Below, in pieces: positions 34,007 through 44,869 of a stretch of 64,000 nucleotides of DNA (the first letter of the stretch is position 1; every line of letters begins with the position of its first letter). The notes beneath the pieces were generated by a model that did not search any database, was not told the origin of the DNA, and saw only the letters and a list, made by a program, of their open reading frames with translations. The stretch comes from Ashinkailepas kermadecensis (lineage: Eukaryota > Arthropoda > Thecostraca > Neolepadidae). Location of the stretch: NCBI GenBank assembly GCA_034440615.1, contig JAOTOM010005111.1:507501-571500 (forward strand). Direction: 5' to 3'. The position numbers were made by a program, and so were the translations under genes.

Positions 34007-34183
34007 ATACAAGAGTATTCCACTTTCTATCCTTGTCTTCCTTTGGTGATTAAACACGTCATAGCCAGCAAATTCAAATTCCTGCAAATCACTTTTAAAA
34101 TGCAATACATTAATTAACCCATGCCTCAGTTCTGCACACCAAATCTAGCTTTTCAGACAGCGTATAGGCATGATGTTTCCGAT

Positions 34184-35397
34184 TTATCTTTCTAACACTT
34201 CTGGTATTTGCATAAAAAAACCATGATAATGCTTATCTTTGCTAATGTCAATGTCAATGTTATGCTTGCCTTTTCCAGCAGTACACTTTACTTTATAAGC
34301 CTCCTCCCCCCATGGCCTGCCTAGCTTCCCTGCCCTGAACAGCAGAGCAGAGGTGCAGCGGCAGCTCATTATACAGGCTAGTTCCACTTCCCTCTTGCTA
34401 AGATGAAGTTCATCGAAACCAAGCACATGTATTTTCCCTTCAAAACATCCTCCGAACGATCTGCATCTTTTAGCATATGTGCTATGCTAGGCTTGGCTGT
34501 CCTAGCATTAATTACCCAGGCCCCGGAGTACCACTCATTACTCACTACCATCCTCGGAAGAATCCACGTCAACACGCTTCTCCCACTTGTAACTAACCTG
34601 CCTATCAGAGCCATGTATTCTTCCGCGCCCTAAAGCCCTAATAACTAACTAACTAACCATGTATTCTTCCACCGTTCCCTCTGTTTTACCACTACCTACA
34701 TCACTAAAACCCACGTGCGCAAAGACTGTTGCCCCTCACTACTTCTATGTATAATCCCCCGAGCCGATCCCCTAGATGCACGACGTACCCACCACTCGGG
34801 AAGCATCCTCGAGTCCGTCTGTCTGAGTTACTGCTGCAAAAGGAACAATCTGTACCTACACCTGACCCTCGAGTCCCCATCAGTAAAACGTGCCCTTGCT
34901 AAAAACTAGCTCCATCATCACTCACACAACCATCCCCAAGGGCATCCATTTCCTGTTCACCCAAGGTCTCAAATCTATTTGTTTAGCTCCATGGTGAGGT
35001 TTACCTTCCTGAAAACTAGTTTATTAATCCTAGGTCTTGCCACCCTCCAGTTTCAGCTACCACACTGAGCCCCACTGCCACCACCTCCTCCGCCACCATT
35101 TCTGATATTCCTCGTCTGACTCGCTGCACTAATGCTATCTACAGTGGGTTTCACCACTGATCCCTTTAGGTACTTCACCTCCACTGCCAGGACCTCCACC
35201 TGCTTCCTCAGATCAGCAATGTCCCACCGACACTGACACTGTCTGCGGCAAACGTCCTCCATCCCCCTTATTCTATTTAGGCCTATCTGTACCTGTAAAG
35301 AAATCCCGGAAAACTCTGGCAAATGTGGCGCGCTGCAATTACTGAACCAAATAATTTCCATATTTGATGAACTATGATTAAAATCCCTCTGTTCCAA
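34184..35397 (-). pseudogene. LINE ORF1-like protein remnant with SGNH (GDSL esterase) domain
   Basis: Several minus-strand frames, read in order, give a recognisable but broken protein. An N-terminal segment with a coiled-coil-like stretch (CRWDIADLRKQVEVLAVEV, about 35230) is followed by a GDS block-I motif (34870-34878, GDSRVR). Next comes HVGFSDVGSGK (34683-34716), matching SGNH block III GxND with Asn changed to Ser. Then ILPRMVVSNEWYSGAW (about 34565-34520) and DELHLSKREVELA (about 34410-34370), the block V Asp/His region. Stops and frame changes separate these blocks, and a 32-bp insertion with a 14-bp duplication splits it at 34625. Esterase domains of this type occur in ORF1 of CR1/L2-like LINEs. 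The family is my recognition from motifs, and a host-gene origin is less likely. Confidence 0.6.
34625..34656 (+). mobile_element. 32-bp AACC-tail retro-insertion with 14-bp TSD
   Basis: The insert GCGCCCTAAAGCCCTAATAA ending in (CTAA)n is flanked by a perfect CCATGTATTCTTCC at 34611-34624 and 34657-34670. Removing it joins the SGNH-domain pseudogene in a continuous alignment, so it is a clean insertion. It is the shortest member of the tail family here. Confidence 0.85.
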
Positions 35398-35686
35398 AGC
35401 CAGTAGTAATATAATATGAGAGGTTAAATTATGTTAATCTAACCCAGTGAAGCCTAGAAACCTCCAACAAGCTACAAAGTCTCAGTAAAAACCGAGATCC
35501 ACAACACCCTGAACGTCACTCAAGCAATTCTTCCAAGAGGCTAAAAAGGAAACAATATACACCAATAAAAATTAAACTAATATAGGAACACGTATCTATC
35601 AAATAGCAAATACAAGTAGTTAACATAGCTCACGCAATACGCAATGTAAACGAAACGACAGCCTACCGACAAAACCTTGTATGAAG
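35398..35686. other. No recognisable gene
   Basis: AT-rich sequence upstream of the ORF1-like remnant. It could include its 5' leader, but nothing shows this. Confidence 0.3.
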
Positions 35687-35764
35687 AACTAGTGGTCCTT
35701 GTGTTAAAAACTAGTGATCCTTGTGTTAATAACTAGTGGTCCTTGTGCTAAGAACTAGTGGTCC
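35687..35764. repeat. 22-bp tandem repeat, 3.6 copies
   Basis: AACTAGTGGTCCTTGTGTTA-type units repeat every 22 bp. Confidence 0.9.
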
Positions 35765-38511
35765 ACTTGATAGCTCATGCCGATTCGTTCTCCCTTATTC
35801 CTTGGGCAGTTTACGCGTCCATCTTGTACACGAGCAGAGAGGTGAAAATTTGTTCCAGGACATTCATCAATGTTCGTTTGTCCCAAGATAACGATATCGT
35901 ACTTGTGATTTAATTCCACAAGTGGCGCGGACAATCTGTGAAAGGTAGTTTATCAGTTCATCTCCAACTGTATGCATTCTGCTATTGGAACTCTGCAATG
36001 TATTCGCTTGCATACTTGGGCATGCACCTAACATGTACGTTGTAATACGCCTACGCACGGAAGCAAGTTATTGCATCAATTTTGATCCCTGAAAAGAAGC
36101 TCTATTTCTCAGATGAAAATAGCATCAACGGATTCTATGTCCATGTGATCTAAAGCATGCCCCATCGTGATTGGCTAAGCTCCCAAGTTATCTTGTGCAT
36201 CCAAACATCACTTTGAGCAGCAATAAAGGAAGGAACCAATAAAGGAAAAACGGCATTCCAAACCTTTCCCTATGCAAATCTGGCGTCAATACTTCCTCTC
36301 AAAGAAATCAAGCAATTATACCCGAAAATAATGTTGGTTCGTACCGCGTGCACTCAAGACCGGTTGAAGCCGAAGCATGACCAGTGAGCCGCTCAAAAGA
36401 AGCTTACTTGCTCAAATTAAGAGCTCATACCTCATCAATCCTCGCGAAATGCCAGTCACATTGTAGCTGAAAACCGACAAGGCTTTTCCCGTTATGTGGT
36501 TTACCGTCTAAGGACAATGTGGCTCTCGTGTTTTGGTACATACGAGTAGCATGAGCCCCACCATTGCATGGCCCCACTGCGAGGGCTAAAACAAGAGTTA
36601 TCTGGTGAGAATATAGTGTGACGATGATGGCGTAAGCTCCTCGCAAGGCATGTATCAGTTTTCTTCAAGTTCTTCCTATCCCAAAAGCGACTGGATGCAC
36701 ACCTTTATGAGTAAATACATCACCAGCATTATGAAAAGCCTTCCTGTTCAATTGAAGAAGCACCAAAGAAGCTTTTTGACGTGGAGTATGCATGTTGGCA
36801 AACATTCAGTTTGGTAGCTCATAGTTGTACCATGGGGGACCTTTGAAGGATATATTTCAGCAATGATAGCTCTTCAGGAACTTCATTTTCAGTGTTTTAT
36901 TTAGGTAGTGTGAAGAGGAAGTGGTGTATATTTAGATGTTTCTAAAATAGAACTTGTATTTAATGTAACATTTGTTGGATTATGCTGTTAACTTCCGTTT
37001 CATGCACACGGAGGTGGAGTGCCTGGGGCTCTCAGCAATGTTCGCGATCGATATGTTTATGTTCATGAAGTGCTGAACATGCTATTTATCACAGGTAAAA
37101 AATGTCATCAGGCAGTGGTATGAGTGGTCCTGCTCTTTCTGTGAACAAGACTACTACCCTAGTAAGAAATCGACATTGCACTTGCGGCCTTTGTTGCATT
37201 AGTCCATGATTAAGCTCCAACTGGAGTATGATGCACAAAAGCGTGATCATGAGCGTAAATCGGTTGTTCTCTGTAAATCTGCTGTGCTGTGAAGTTCCCC
37301 ACTGTGAAGCTGGAACTTTAGGTAGAACTGTAGGTGGAACTCCGACGACGTGTCATGTAGTATCGACGAGTTGAATATTACCATCCTATTGTGTGTATCA
37401 TATTTGCCTTGCAAACCTACTGTTCGCTCTGTGCAGACGGGTCAGGTGATGTGGCCCTTGGTCTCGCACACGACCAGTTGGTCGCATGCCTGTAGCAGAT
37501 TATGGCCTGCGGTTTGTTTGGTGTCGACCACAGCTGTCAAATATTCAGTCGAACGCAATATGCCACAAGTATGCAGCCTTTGACCTTTGCAATGCATTGC
37601 AAAAGCTGCTGCCGAAGGTTAGTCGACGTGTGTGTGCTGTCAGCGGCAATGACGACAATATGTTCCGGAGAGTGCCGTGATGATCGAGACCGATGGGCCT
37701 CGCCCCCCGTTTTGGTTGTCGTCTTGGGTCGGGATCGATTGCGATAGTGATGTGGTGCGAGCTAAGTGAAAGAGTTCGTCCACGGGGGGAACACATGGCC
37801 ATGCGTGGCATGGGCTGTATCAATTGTGATATTTAACGCCTTGCTTCTTTTGTGCCTTTGTTGGTACCTCCGTGGGTGGTTTGGACTTCATCCGGGTGCC
37901 GGTCGCATAGCTGGTAGAAATATTAGACCAACATGTTTGCTTCCGCCATTTTTTTGTGTCTTGCTGTTCTTTTGCCCGCTATGAGTGCAATTGAAGCTCC
38001 ACATATAATCAACCGATATAAAGCACTTTTGTGTGCCTTGACTTATTCGCGTCCCCAACATATGCCAATGTTGGCCTTTTAAGGCTATTCTAATATTCTA
38101 CTAGGTATTGTTCTGTACCGTTACCCGCAACAACATTTGAACATCCAATGTAAATCCCAGGCCTTCTCATTTCTTGATGAATTAGGCCATTCAGACTTTG
38201 CCCAAGCGGGAACATGGCTCATAGTTCGAAACCAATTTCTGTAACGAAATTGATACCACATCGCTTGTTGCTCGTCGAACGGAAATAGAACATGATCCTT
38301 CCACTTATGTCCACAATATTAAATCTTGCCGATAACCCCAAAATGTATGCCAGGCAGTATGCTGGCACAAGTAGTGCCAGCATGCCTTGGTAGTAATTTT
38401 GTTGTGAGGAAATGATGGAACATTCAGTCCTGCTTTGGGCACACAAAGCGGTGAAAATTACTCCAAGGTGAGTTTCTAGCAAACACCCGGAGTTGCAGCT
38501 GACTGCACTAT
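35765..38511. other. Low-repeat region without recognisable gene
   Basis: This 2.7-kb stretch is the least repetitive part of the window. Frames are short (up to 92 codons, e.g. 37545-37823 minus). The frame at 37766-37984 has a hydrophobic segment (about residues 14-33) but no other feature. If host exons exist in the window this is a reasonable place to look, but I cannot support one. Confidence 0.35.
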
Positions 38512-38645
38512 GCTGCCGCGCTGTCTTTGTACAGGAGGAGGAAGACGATCATTGGAAGCGTGCCGCGCTGTCTTTTTACAGGAGGAAGACGATCAATGGA
38601 AGCGTGCCGCGCTGTCTTTACAGCAAAAGGAAGATCATTGGAAGC
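38512..38645. repeat. 41-47 bp tandem repeat, 3 copies
   Basis: GCCGCGCTGTCTTT, then CAGGAGGAAGACGATCA and TGGAAGCGT repeat three times with small deletions. Confidence 0.9.
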
Positions 38646-38827
38646 GGTCGGGATATTTCGTGGCGACACTTCAAATGATTAGGGAACATAAGACGAACAA
38701 ATATCGGAGGGAAACTATGCTTGCCGACCACTTGTGTGTAAAATAGTAGGCCTGGGCTGAATTAAATTAACGTTTGCTTGGTAAGCCGTTTTGCTTGTAC
38801 GCCGTGGAGAACCCGTAGTTGTGTTGT

Positions 38828-39000
38828 TCACACCGGCCGGGGTTGCCCACACGTGTGCATGTGGTGGACCAGCGCGCCAGGGCGGACCATGTGGGGCCGC
38901 CGCGACTCCACACCGGCCGGGGTTCTCCACACGTGTGTGTGTATGGTGGACCAGCGTGTCAGGGCGGACCATGTGGGGCTGCCGCGGCTCCACACCGGCC
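38828..39000. repeat. ~81-bp tandem repeat, about 2 copies
   Basis: CACACCGGCCGGGGTT, then CACACGTGTG, GTGGACCAGCG and AGGGCGGACCATGTGGGG repeat twice, with a third start at about 38991. Confidence 0.85.
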
Positions 39001-39260
39001 GGCCGCGCCAGATAACCGCTGTCCGCCTACGGCCACCAGCCGGCCGACATAAAGTGGTGTCGCTGCCGCCGGCCGCCGTACCGACCCGGCCGGGGGTGAG
39101 AGTGGCCGCCGGCGCCGCCCACCTGGTGTCGGCCAGCTCTCGCCGCGGGCGGGGGCGCCAGCGCGCCGTGTCGCCGGCTCTGCCCGCGCCGCGGCTGTTG
39201 CGGCCCGTCGTGGGGCCGACAGAAATGTGGCCATGCTCTCCGGCCGTGTAACGCGCGACG
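39001..39260. other. GC-rich, CpG-dense block
   Basis: Very GC-rich sequence with frequent CGGCCGGC words. Long overlapping frames on both strands (up to 250 codons crossing this block) reflect lack of stops. No domain recognised. Confidence 0.5.
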
Positions 39261-39344
39261 TCGTTTGCGTCGAGCCGGCGGACGCAGGCTGAGTCCCGGC
39301 ACGGAATGGGGTATTGCGGCTCTATGGCCAGGGTTGGATTCGTG

Positions 39345-39590
39345 GTTTGTGCACCGGGATGTGGGGAGGACAATTTTTGGAGTAATCGAATATGGAGATG
39401 ATGTTTGTCTTCAAACCTGCGAACTGAGAATCTCGGTTTGCATTTTTTAAAGTGGATCTTGAGCACTATCATAGAGCCGTTCATTGTCAAAGAACGACAC
39501 TCAAACTCCAAATGGGGAAAATGAGAGGATAACTTCTGGAGAGTATGATGTTCTGAATGCCAAAAATCCAGGAACAGCATATTTTTAGTC
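39345..39590. repeat. Family X, near-full copy
   Basis: About 245 bp shared with 42297-42545 and, inverted, 48258-48500. Landmarks: GGATGTGGGGAGGACAATTT, CGAACTGAGAATCTCGGTTTG, TGGATCTTGAGCACT, CTCCAAATGGGGAAAATGAG, CCAGGAACAGCATATTTTT. Reading the minus strand gives LFLDFWHSEHHTLQKL. Confidence 0.75.
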
Positions 39591-40347
39591 TAACCCTGTC
39601 CACGGCACACCGTGTTAGGCCCCTCTCAATGGAGGACAACTTTCTGGTGTTTTCCAAGGTCATGTCCGAACAAGGACTATGACATTGTCACTTTGGTCCC
39701 AGCTAAATTTGTCGGATGGCTGGAAGTTCTCTCGGGTAGCAAATAGTTCCCTCTAATAATAATGACTCACCTCCGACACCCGCCAGTTCTCTCTGATGTT
39801 CTTAGGTGCCTTTTATTGCTTTCAGTGTATGTCTTAGCTCACGCCGGTGACACTCAACTCTCCTATGGCCCTTAGTTTCCTCTGATGGCGGCGCTCATCT
39901 CTTTCTGATAGCCCTCAGACCCGTCTGATGATGCCCAGTTCTCTGAGACGCCAGTCAGCCGCCCGCGGTGTCGGCCGCTGCGGGCTGGACGACACGACGT
40001 CCCGGCCGGCCTGACCTGACCGCACGTGATGGCGGCGCGCCGCGCCCGGCGACCATCGACCGGGCCGGCGGCTCCTGATGTAATAACGCGGCTCATCTCC
40101 ACTTCTCACCGCCGGCAGCCGGCAGCCGGCCGCCGCGCCCCACCAGCGCCCCTGGCCACACTGAACCGACACCCGTTTTTGCCGGCAGCGCGCCGCCGCC
40201 GACCGCCGGGCTGAGCGAGCCGTGAAAGGTGGCGGCCAGAGTCCGGCCGCCGCCGCCGCCGGTGTAGCGGCCCGCGCGCCTGACGACCGCCCGCCCGGCA
40301 CGTGCGCCCCGTGAAGACGTCTCGGCCGCGGCTGGCAGGCGCCGTTG
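39591..40347. other. No recognisable gene; GC-rich from 39950
   Basis: 39600-39940 is unremarkable. 39950-40330 is strongly GC- and CpG-rich with GCCGGC words and chance frames on both strands. Confidence 0.4.
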
Positions 40348-40540
40348 GAGGACATCGCGGGAGGTGCTGAGGATCTGGTGCGGCCCTGTGTCAGAGGACA
40401 TCGCGGGAGGTGCTGAGGATCTGGTGCGGCCCTGGGTCAGAGGACATCGCGGGAGGTGCTGAGGATCTGGTGCGGCCCTGGGTCAGAGGACATCGCGGGA
40501 AGTGCTGGGGATCTGGCGCGGCGCGCAGGGCGCTAGGTCA
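40348..40540. repeat. 46-bp tandem repeat, 4 copies
   Basis: GACATCGCGGGAGGTGCTGA starts at 40351, 40397, 40443 and 40489, exactly 46 bp apart. The last copy diverges. Confidence 0.92.
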
Positions 40541-41309
40541 GACGTGACAGCCCGTACGTTCGGGATCGCTCGGCGACGGTGTGGTGCAGTGCTGGTGATG
40601 TGGGCAGCTGTCACAATGTGGTGACTCAGATGATGTGGTAGCTGTGCCGTAGTGTTGTCCGGTCCAGTTTGGTTTGAACCGACGACTGTGGAGAGCATGG
40701 CACGACCAGGGTAAGTAGAATCCTCTATCGAGTCCAGTCAGTTGATTCAGATGTCCACAGGGCGCCGTCGAGTCAACTATTCTTGCCGGATATTTCATTG
40801 AAGTTGTAACGTAATACTACATGCTATAAATTTGCAGCCTTCAAACACAGCTGGAGTGGAAGTGTTCCGAATCGTTTCGTGCCCGTCGTCGAATCCTGTG
40901 CTTGTCGGTGTCTCACCCTCGTGTGTTTAGCTGTCCAATAATGCGATTGTTCCCTCGATGAACTTGGCAGCCGCCGTGTGCTTCTGTGTTCCTCTCTGTC
41001 TCCTGATGAGTGCCCATTATCTGTCCGCTGTCTGCTGTAGGTGCCACTGCCGGTGACGTTAGTCACCTTCGGCCGCATATCTGATCAAATTTCAGCGTCT
41101 CGTCTCGGGCCTCAACTCGTCCGTTTATAAAAGTTCGTTACGCTCCCAAAAATCGTCCAGGCTCCCGGAATCGGTCAAGCTCATTGCAACTACCTCCCCC
41201 CTTCGGACAGCTCGTTGAGTCTCCAGAGGCCAGCTCCTTCCACAAGAGCTTGTTCAACTTCGAATCTGATCACCGGCTCACTATCTACAAGCTCGATTGC
41301 ATGTGGCAG
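40541..41309. other. No recognisable gene
   Basis: Mixed sequence without recognisable domain or repeat. Confidence 0.4.
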
Positions 41310-41450
41310 ATGGAGGCTGGTCTATAGTTGTGGTGACTTACGGCAGCTGGTCTATTTTTATGGTGGCTGACGGGAGTTGGTCTATTTCTATGGTGACTGA
41401 CGGGAGCTGGTCTATTTCTATGGTGGCTGACGGGAGCTGGTCCATGGCAG
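41310..41450. repeat. 30-bp minisatellite, satellite locus of the 43180 array
   Basis: About 4.5 units of GGTGGCTGACGGGAGCTGGT plus CTATTTCTAT repeat every 30 bp. The first 20 bases of the unit are the same as in the large array at 43180-44085. Confidence 0.9.
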
Positions 41451-41929
41451 GCAAGTGTCAGAATCACAAAGTCTGAATCTTGGCTTGAATCTGTATTCTT
41501 CAATCTTTGGAATCCGGAGATTCCAAGGATTCAAGGCTCAACGTTGTGAATTTTGTGGGATTTTTGTATCCTTTTTGCCTACCTATCCTGGGATTCATCG
41601 CATATGCATTATACAACTTGAGAAGTTGACAATGGAAGCAGGATGGATGAGGTGTACCGAAATTGTAGTAAAGCTTAAGAATGAGTTTCACGCAAACGTC
41701 TAATGCGGTGAGTTGGAAATCATGGTGGTATATTCGGCACCCTCCACAGGAAAATTAAGTTGGTCACTAGCTATGTAACTAAAGAATTGCCCCTTTGGAA
41801 AAATAGTTGTAGATATCCCGAAACTTTTAGAAAATGGGGCTAGGTGGCCCCCTCAATCAGCTTGTCCCCTGACTCAAATCGTAGGTACAACCACTGCATG
41901 GGATTGATTGAAAAGTTCTCGGATGTATT
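41451..41929. other. No recognisable gene
   Basis: Part of this may be upstream reverse transcriptase sequence too decayed to read. Confidence 0.3.
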
Positions 41930-42310
41930 GAAGCGCAGTTAAAGTAAGTTAGCAAAGTGTAGAAGGATGCTCTAAGTGGGGTGCCACGAGGTTCCATTCT
42001 TGGTTGGTTCTTTATGATCGTTTGAACAACATTTAGGTAGGTCTGATAAATAGGGTGCACACATTTGCTCATGACATAACACTGGTAGGAATGGCTACAG
42101 CATGATCAATCTAGCAATATTGAACTAGACTTGGATAATCTCAAACAGTGGGCTGATATGGTAGATGTTTTTCAACTATAAGTCTAAGGGCATGCACCTC
42201 GGGTTTGGAGGTGGGACATTTGTATATACATTAGAAGGTAGTGATCTGAATGCCATTCAAATGATACATGTTTAAGTGTCAGTTTCAGAGCAGGATTTGT
42301 GCATTGTAAT
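41930..42310 (+). pseudogene. Non-LTR retrotransposon reverse transcriptase fragment
   Basis: Frames read in turn give SGVPRGSILG (from 41975), THTFAHDITLVG around 42055-42090 (the F/YxDD active-site region, here AHDI so catalytic residues are lost), LDNLKQWADM (about 42131) and SKGMHLGFGG (about 42183). This order is that of fingers/palm to thumb motifs in jockey/CR1-type LINE reverse transcriptases. At least three frame changes separate the blocks. The element is dead, and upstream and endonuclease parts are not visible. Confidence 0.7.
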
Positions 42311-42545
42311 ACTGGATATGGAGAGGATATTTTGTGGTTAATCAAATATGGAGTTTTTTTTTGTCAAACCTGTGACATCAGAATTTCAGCTTGCACTTTC
42401 CAGTGAATCTTGAGGACTTTATTACAGAGGGGCCGAATGCCAAACAAAATCATTCAACCTCCAAACGAGACAAATGAGTGGCCAATTTTCCGGAGATGAT
42501 AATGCTCTGGATCAAATATCCAGAAACAGCCTATTTTTCCAACTC
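42297..42545. repeat. Family X, copy next to RT fragment
   Basis: Begins GTGCATTGTAATACTGGATA and ends ATCCAGAAACAGCCTATTTT. It directly follows the reverse transcriptase fragment, so family X may be the 3' part of that LINE or an independent repeat that landed there. Confidence 0.7.
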
Positions 42546-42662
42546 TGGACGTTAAAATAAAAAAACAATACAACTTAGCTAGAAGCAGGGTGATTGGAAT
42601 GCTAGGAATCATTAATTGGAATGTTCAGTATATGGGCAAGGACGTTATGACACAAAATTGTT

Positions 42663-42663
<1 letters not shown>

Positions 42664-42724
<61 letters not shown>
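42664..42724. repeat. (TA)n microsatellite
   Basis: About 60 bp of TA, then TATACTGCATATATATATG before the adjoining tract. Confidence 0.97.
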
Positions 42725-42725
<1 letters not shown>

Positions 42726-42736
42726 TGCATATATAT

Positions 42737-42741
42737 ATGTG

Positions 42742-42793
<52 letters not shown>

Positions 42794-42812
42794 TCGTGCG
42801 TCTGCGTGCGTG

Positions 42813-42860
<48 letters not shown>

Positions 42861-42863
42861 TGG

Positions 42864-42927
<64 letters not shown>

Positions 42928-42930
42928 TGT
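42737..42930. repeat. (TGCG)n microsatellite
   Basis: About 195 bp of TGCG with three small interruptions (near 42794, 42801 and 42862). Its ACVR/HART-type translations are artefacts. Confidence 0.97.
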
Positions 42931-43179
42931 ATAAAGTGCGCAGCCCAAAGCTGATAGGCTTGACAGTGGACTAGGTCACACACACAAAGTGGCACGCAAA
43001 ATGGTTGAAGTCTTGTTCATGAGGCCGGGTATGATATTTGATCGGGTAGTTCATAAGACATGATGCATACAATGTCTTCCCTTGTGAGTGGGCCTTCTTG
43101 CACTCGTTGGGCCTTGAACCTTTTATGTCTTGCACTCGTTGGGCCTTGAACCTTTTATGTCTTGGTAGTGCTTATGAAT

Positions 43180-44085
43180 GGTGGCTGGCGGGAGCTGGTT
43201 CACGGCTGTGCTGGCTGGCGGGAGCTGGTTCACGGCTGTGCTGGCTGGCGGGAGCTGGTTCATGGCTGTGGTGGCTGACGGGAGCTGGTCCATGGCTGTG
43301 GTGGCTGACGGGAGCTAGTCCATGGCTGTGGCTGTGGTGGCTGACGGGAGCTGGTCCATGGCTGTGGTGGCTGACGGGAGCTGGTCCATGGCTGTGGTGG
43401 CTGACGGGAGCTAGTCCATGGCTGTGGCTGTGGTGGCTGACGGGAGCTGGTCCATGGCTGTGGTGGCTGACGGGAGCTGGTCCATGGCTGTGGTGGCTGA
43501 CGGCAGCTAGTTCATGGCTGTGGCTGTGGTGGCTGACGGGAGCTGGTCCATGGCTGTTGTGGCTGACGGGAGCTGGGTGCGGGTGGCTCGCTGTTGGCTT
43601 GGTGGCTGAGCTGGCTGTTGGGTGGCAGCTGGTCCATGGTTGTGGTGGCTGACGGGAGCTGGTCCATGGTTGTGGTGGCTGACGGGAGCTGGTCCATGGT
43701 TGTGGTGGCTGACGGGAGCTGGTCCATGGCTGTGGTGGCTGACGGCAGCTAGTTCATGGCTGTGGCTGTGGTGGCTGACGGGAGCTGGTCCATGGTTGTG
43801 GTGGCTGACGGGAGCTGGTCCATGGTTGTGGTGGCTGACGGGAGCTGGTCCATGGCTGTGGTGGCTGACGGGAGCTGGTCCATGGCTGTGGTGACTGACG
43901 GGAGCTGGTCCATGGCTGTGGTGGCTGACGGGAGCTGGTCCATGGCTGTGGTGGCTGACGGGAGCTAGTTCATGGCTGTGGCTGTTGGTTGGTTGGTTAT
44001 TTGGGTTTAGAGGCGCATCGACTGCGTTGGTCAGACAGCGCCCATGGCTGTGGCTGTGGTGGCTGACGGGAACTGGTCCATGGCC
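43180..44085. repeat. 30-bp minisatellite array
   Basis: About 27 units of GGTGGCTGACGGGAGCTGGT plus CCATGGCTGT, with 36-bp variants where GGCTGT is duplicated. Interrupted by unlike sequence at 43575-43627 and by a retro-insertion at 43986-44042. The 10-codon period keeps frames open on both strands. Confidence 0.97.
43986..44042 (-). mobile_element. 57-bp AACC-tail retro-insertion
   Basis: Inside the 30-bp array. The insert reads TGGTTGGTTGGTTATTTGGG, then TTTAGAGGCGCATCGACTGC and GTTGGTCAGACAGCGCC. CATGGCTGTGGCTGT occurs on both sides (43971-43985 and 44043-44057), though the array itself contains this phrase. Confidence 0.7.
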
Positions 44086-44869
44086 ATGATGTTAGCTGAG
44101 ACAGATCCACCAAAGGTAGACTCCCAAGTGTGTGCCAGTATCCGGTTGTGATTCGTGTCTCCGTCAGCTCTTGACCCGCCGTGTCGTCTCGGGTCCAGCT
44201 GACGCCGACCGACTCGGCCGTATCTGTGTCGGAATTGGCCCCTCCCCCTCCCCTTCCCCCTCCCCGTGGACAGGGTCTACTTAAGGAGCTCAGACGCGCT
44301 CGCTCGGGTCTTCAGAAGGGGTTTGCACCCGTTAGGCCTCGGCTTGTTTGGTCGTCATGGAAATCGCCGGGCAGTGCCAGTCGTCAAGTTGGACCTGTGG
44401 ACCTGTGTCGTGCTCTGTCGCCGAGACAAACATTACAGATGACGTGTCGCTGAGCGTACAAATGGAGCACGCAATTATTGGAAAGGTGAATACTAACAGC
44501 CAGTTTTGTTTGTGGTGTTACCTCGATCGGGTCACCAAGGCGTACAAGTACCTTCGGTTTGATATCAGCGGAGGCGCAATCTCACCGTCCGATTTCAGGT
44601 TCTCACTACTGTTGTCATCATATGTGATGATCGTACTCTTTATGATCACATTCTGACAAAATATGCGTATAGGTGAATATCGTATGGTCGATGCATGGAC
44701 AGAAGTCAAAAGATAGAAAGTCGACAGGGGTAAAAGTATAAAAGAAAATGGTCAACAAGTAAAAGGAAAGAAGTCAAATAGAAGAGAGCGAAAAGAATAA
44801 AGATCAACATGGCAAAAGCCAGTGGAAAAGGTAAAACGGTCAAACAGTTCAATGGAGAAGAGTCATCAG
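44086..44869. other. No recognisable gene
   Basis: Open frames up to 102 codons (44348-44656) without recognisable features. 44700-44850 is purine-rich with AAAGTCAA/AAAAGG-type phrases. Similar GTCAA-rich phrases resume after 45899, so hAT copy B interrupted this sequence. Confidence 0.4.

Noticed and set aside
35765..38511. Host gene in the low-repeat region
   Set aside because: Frames are short, with no recognisable domain or consistent splice-site pattern visible by eye.
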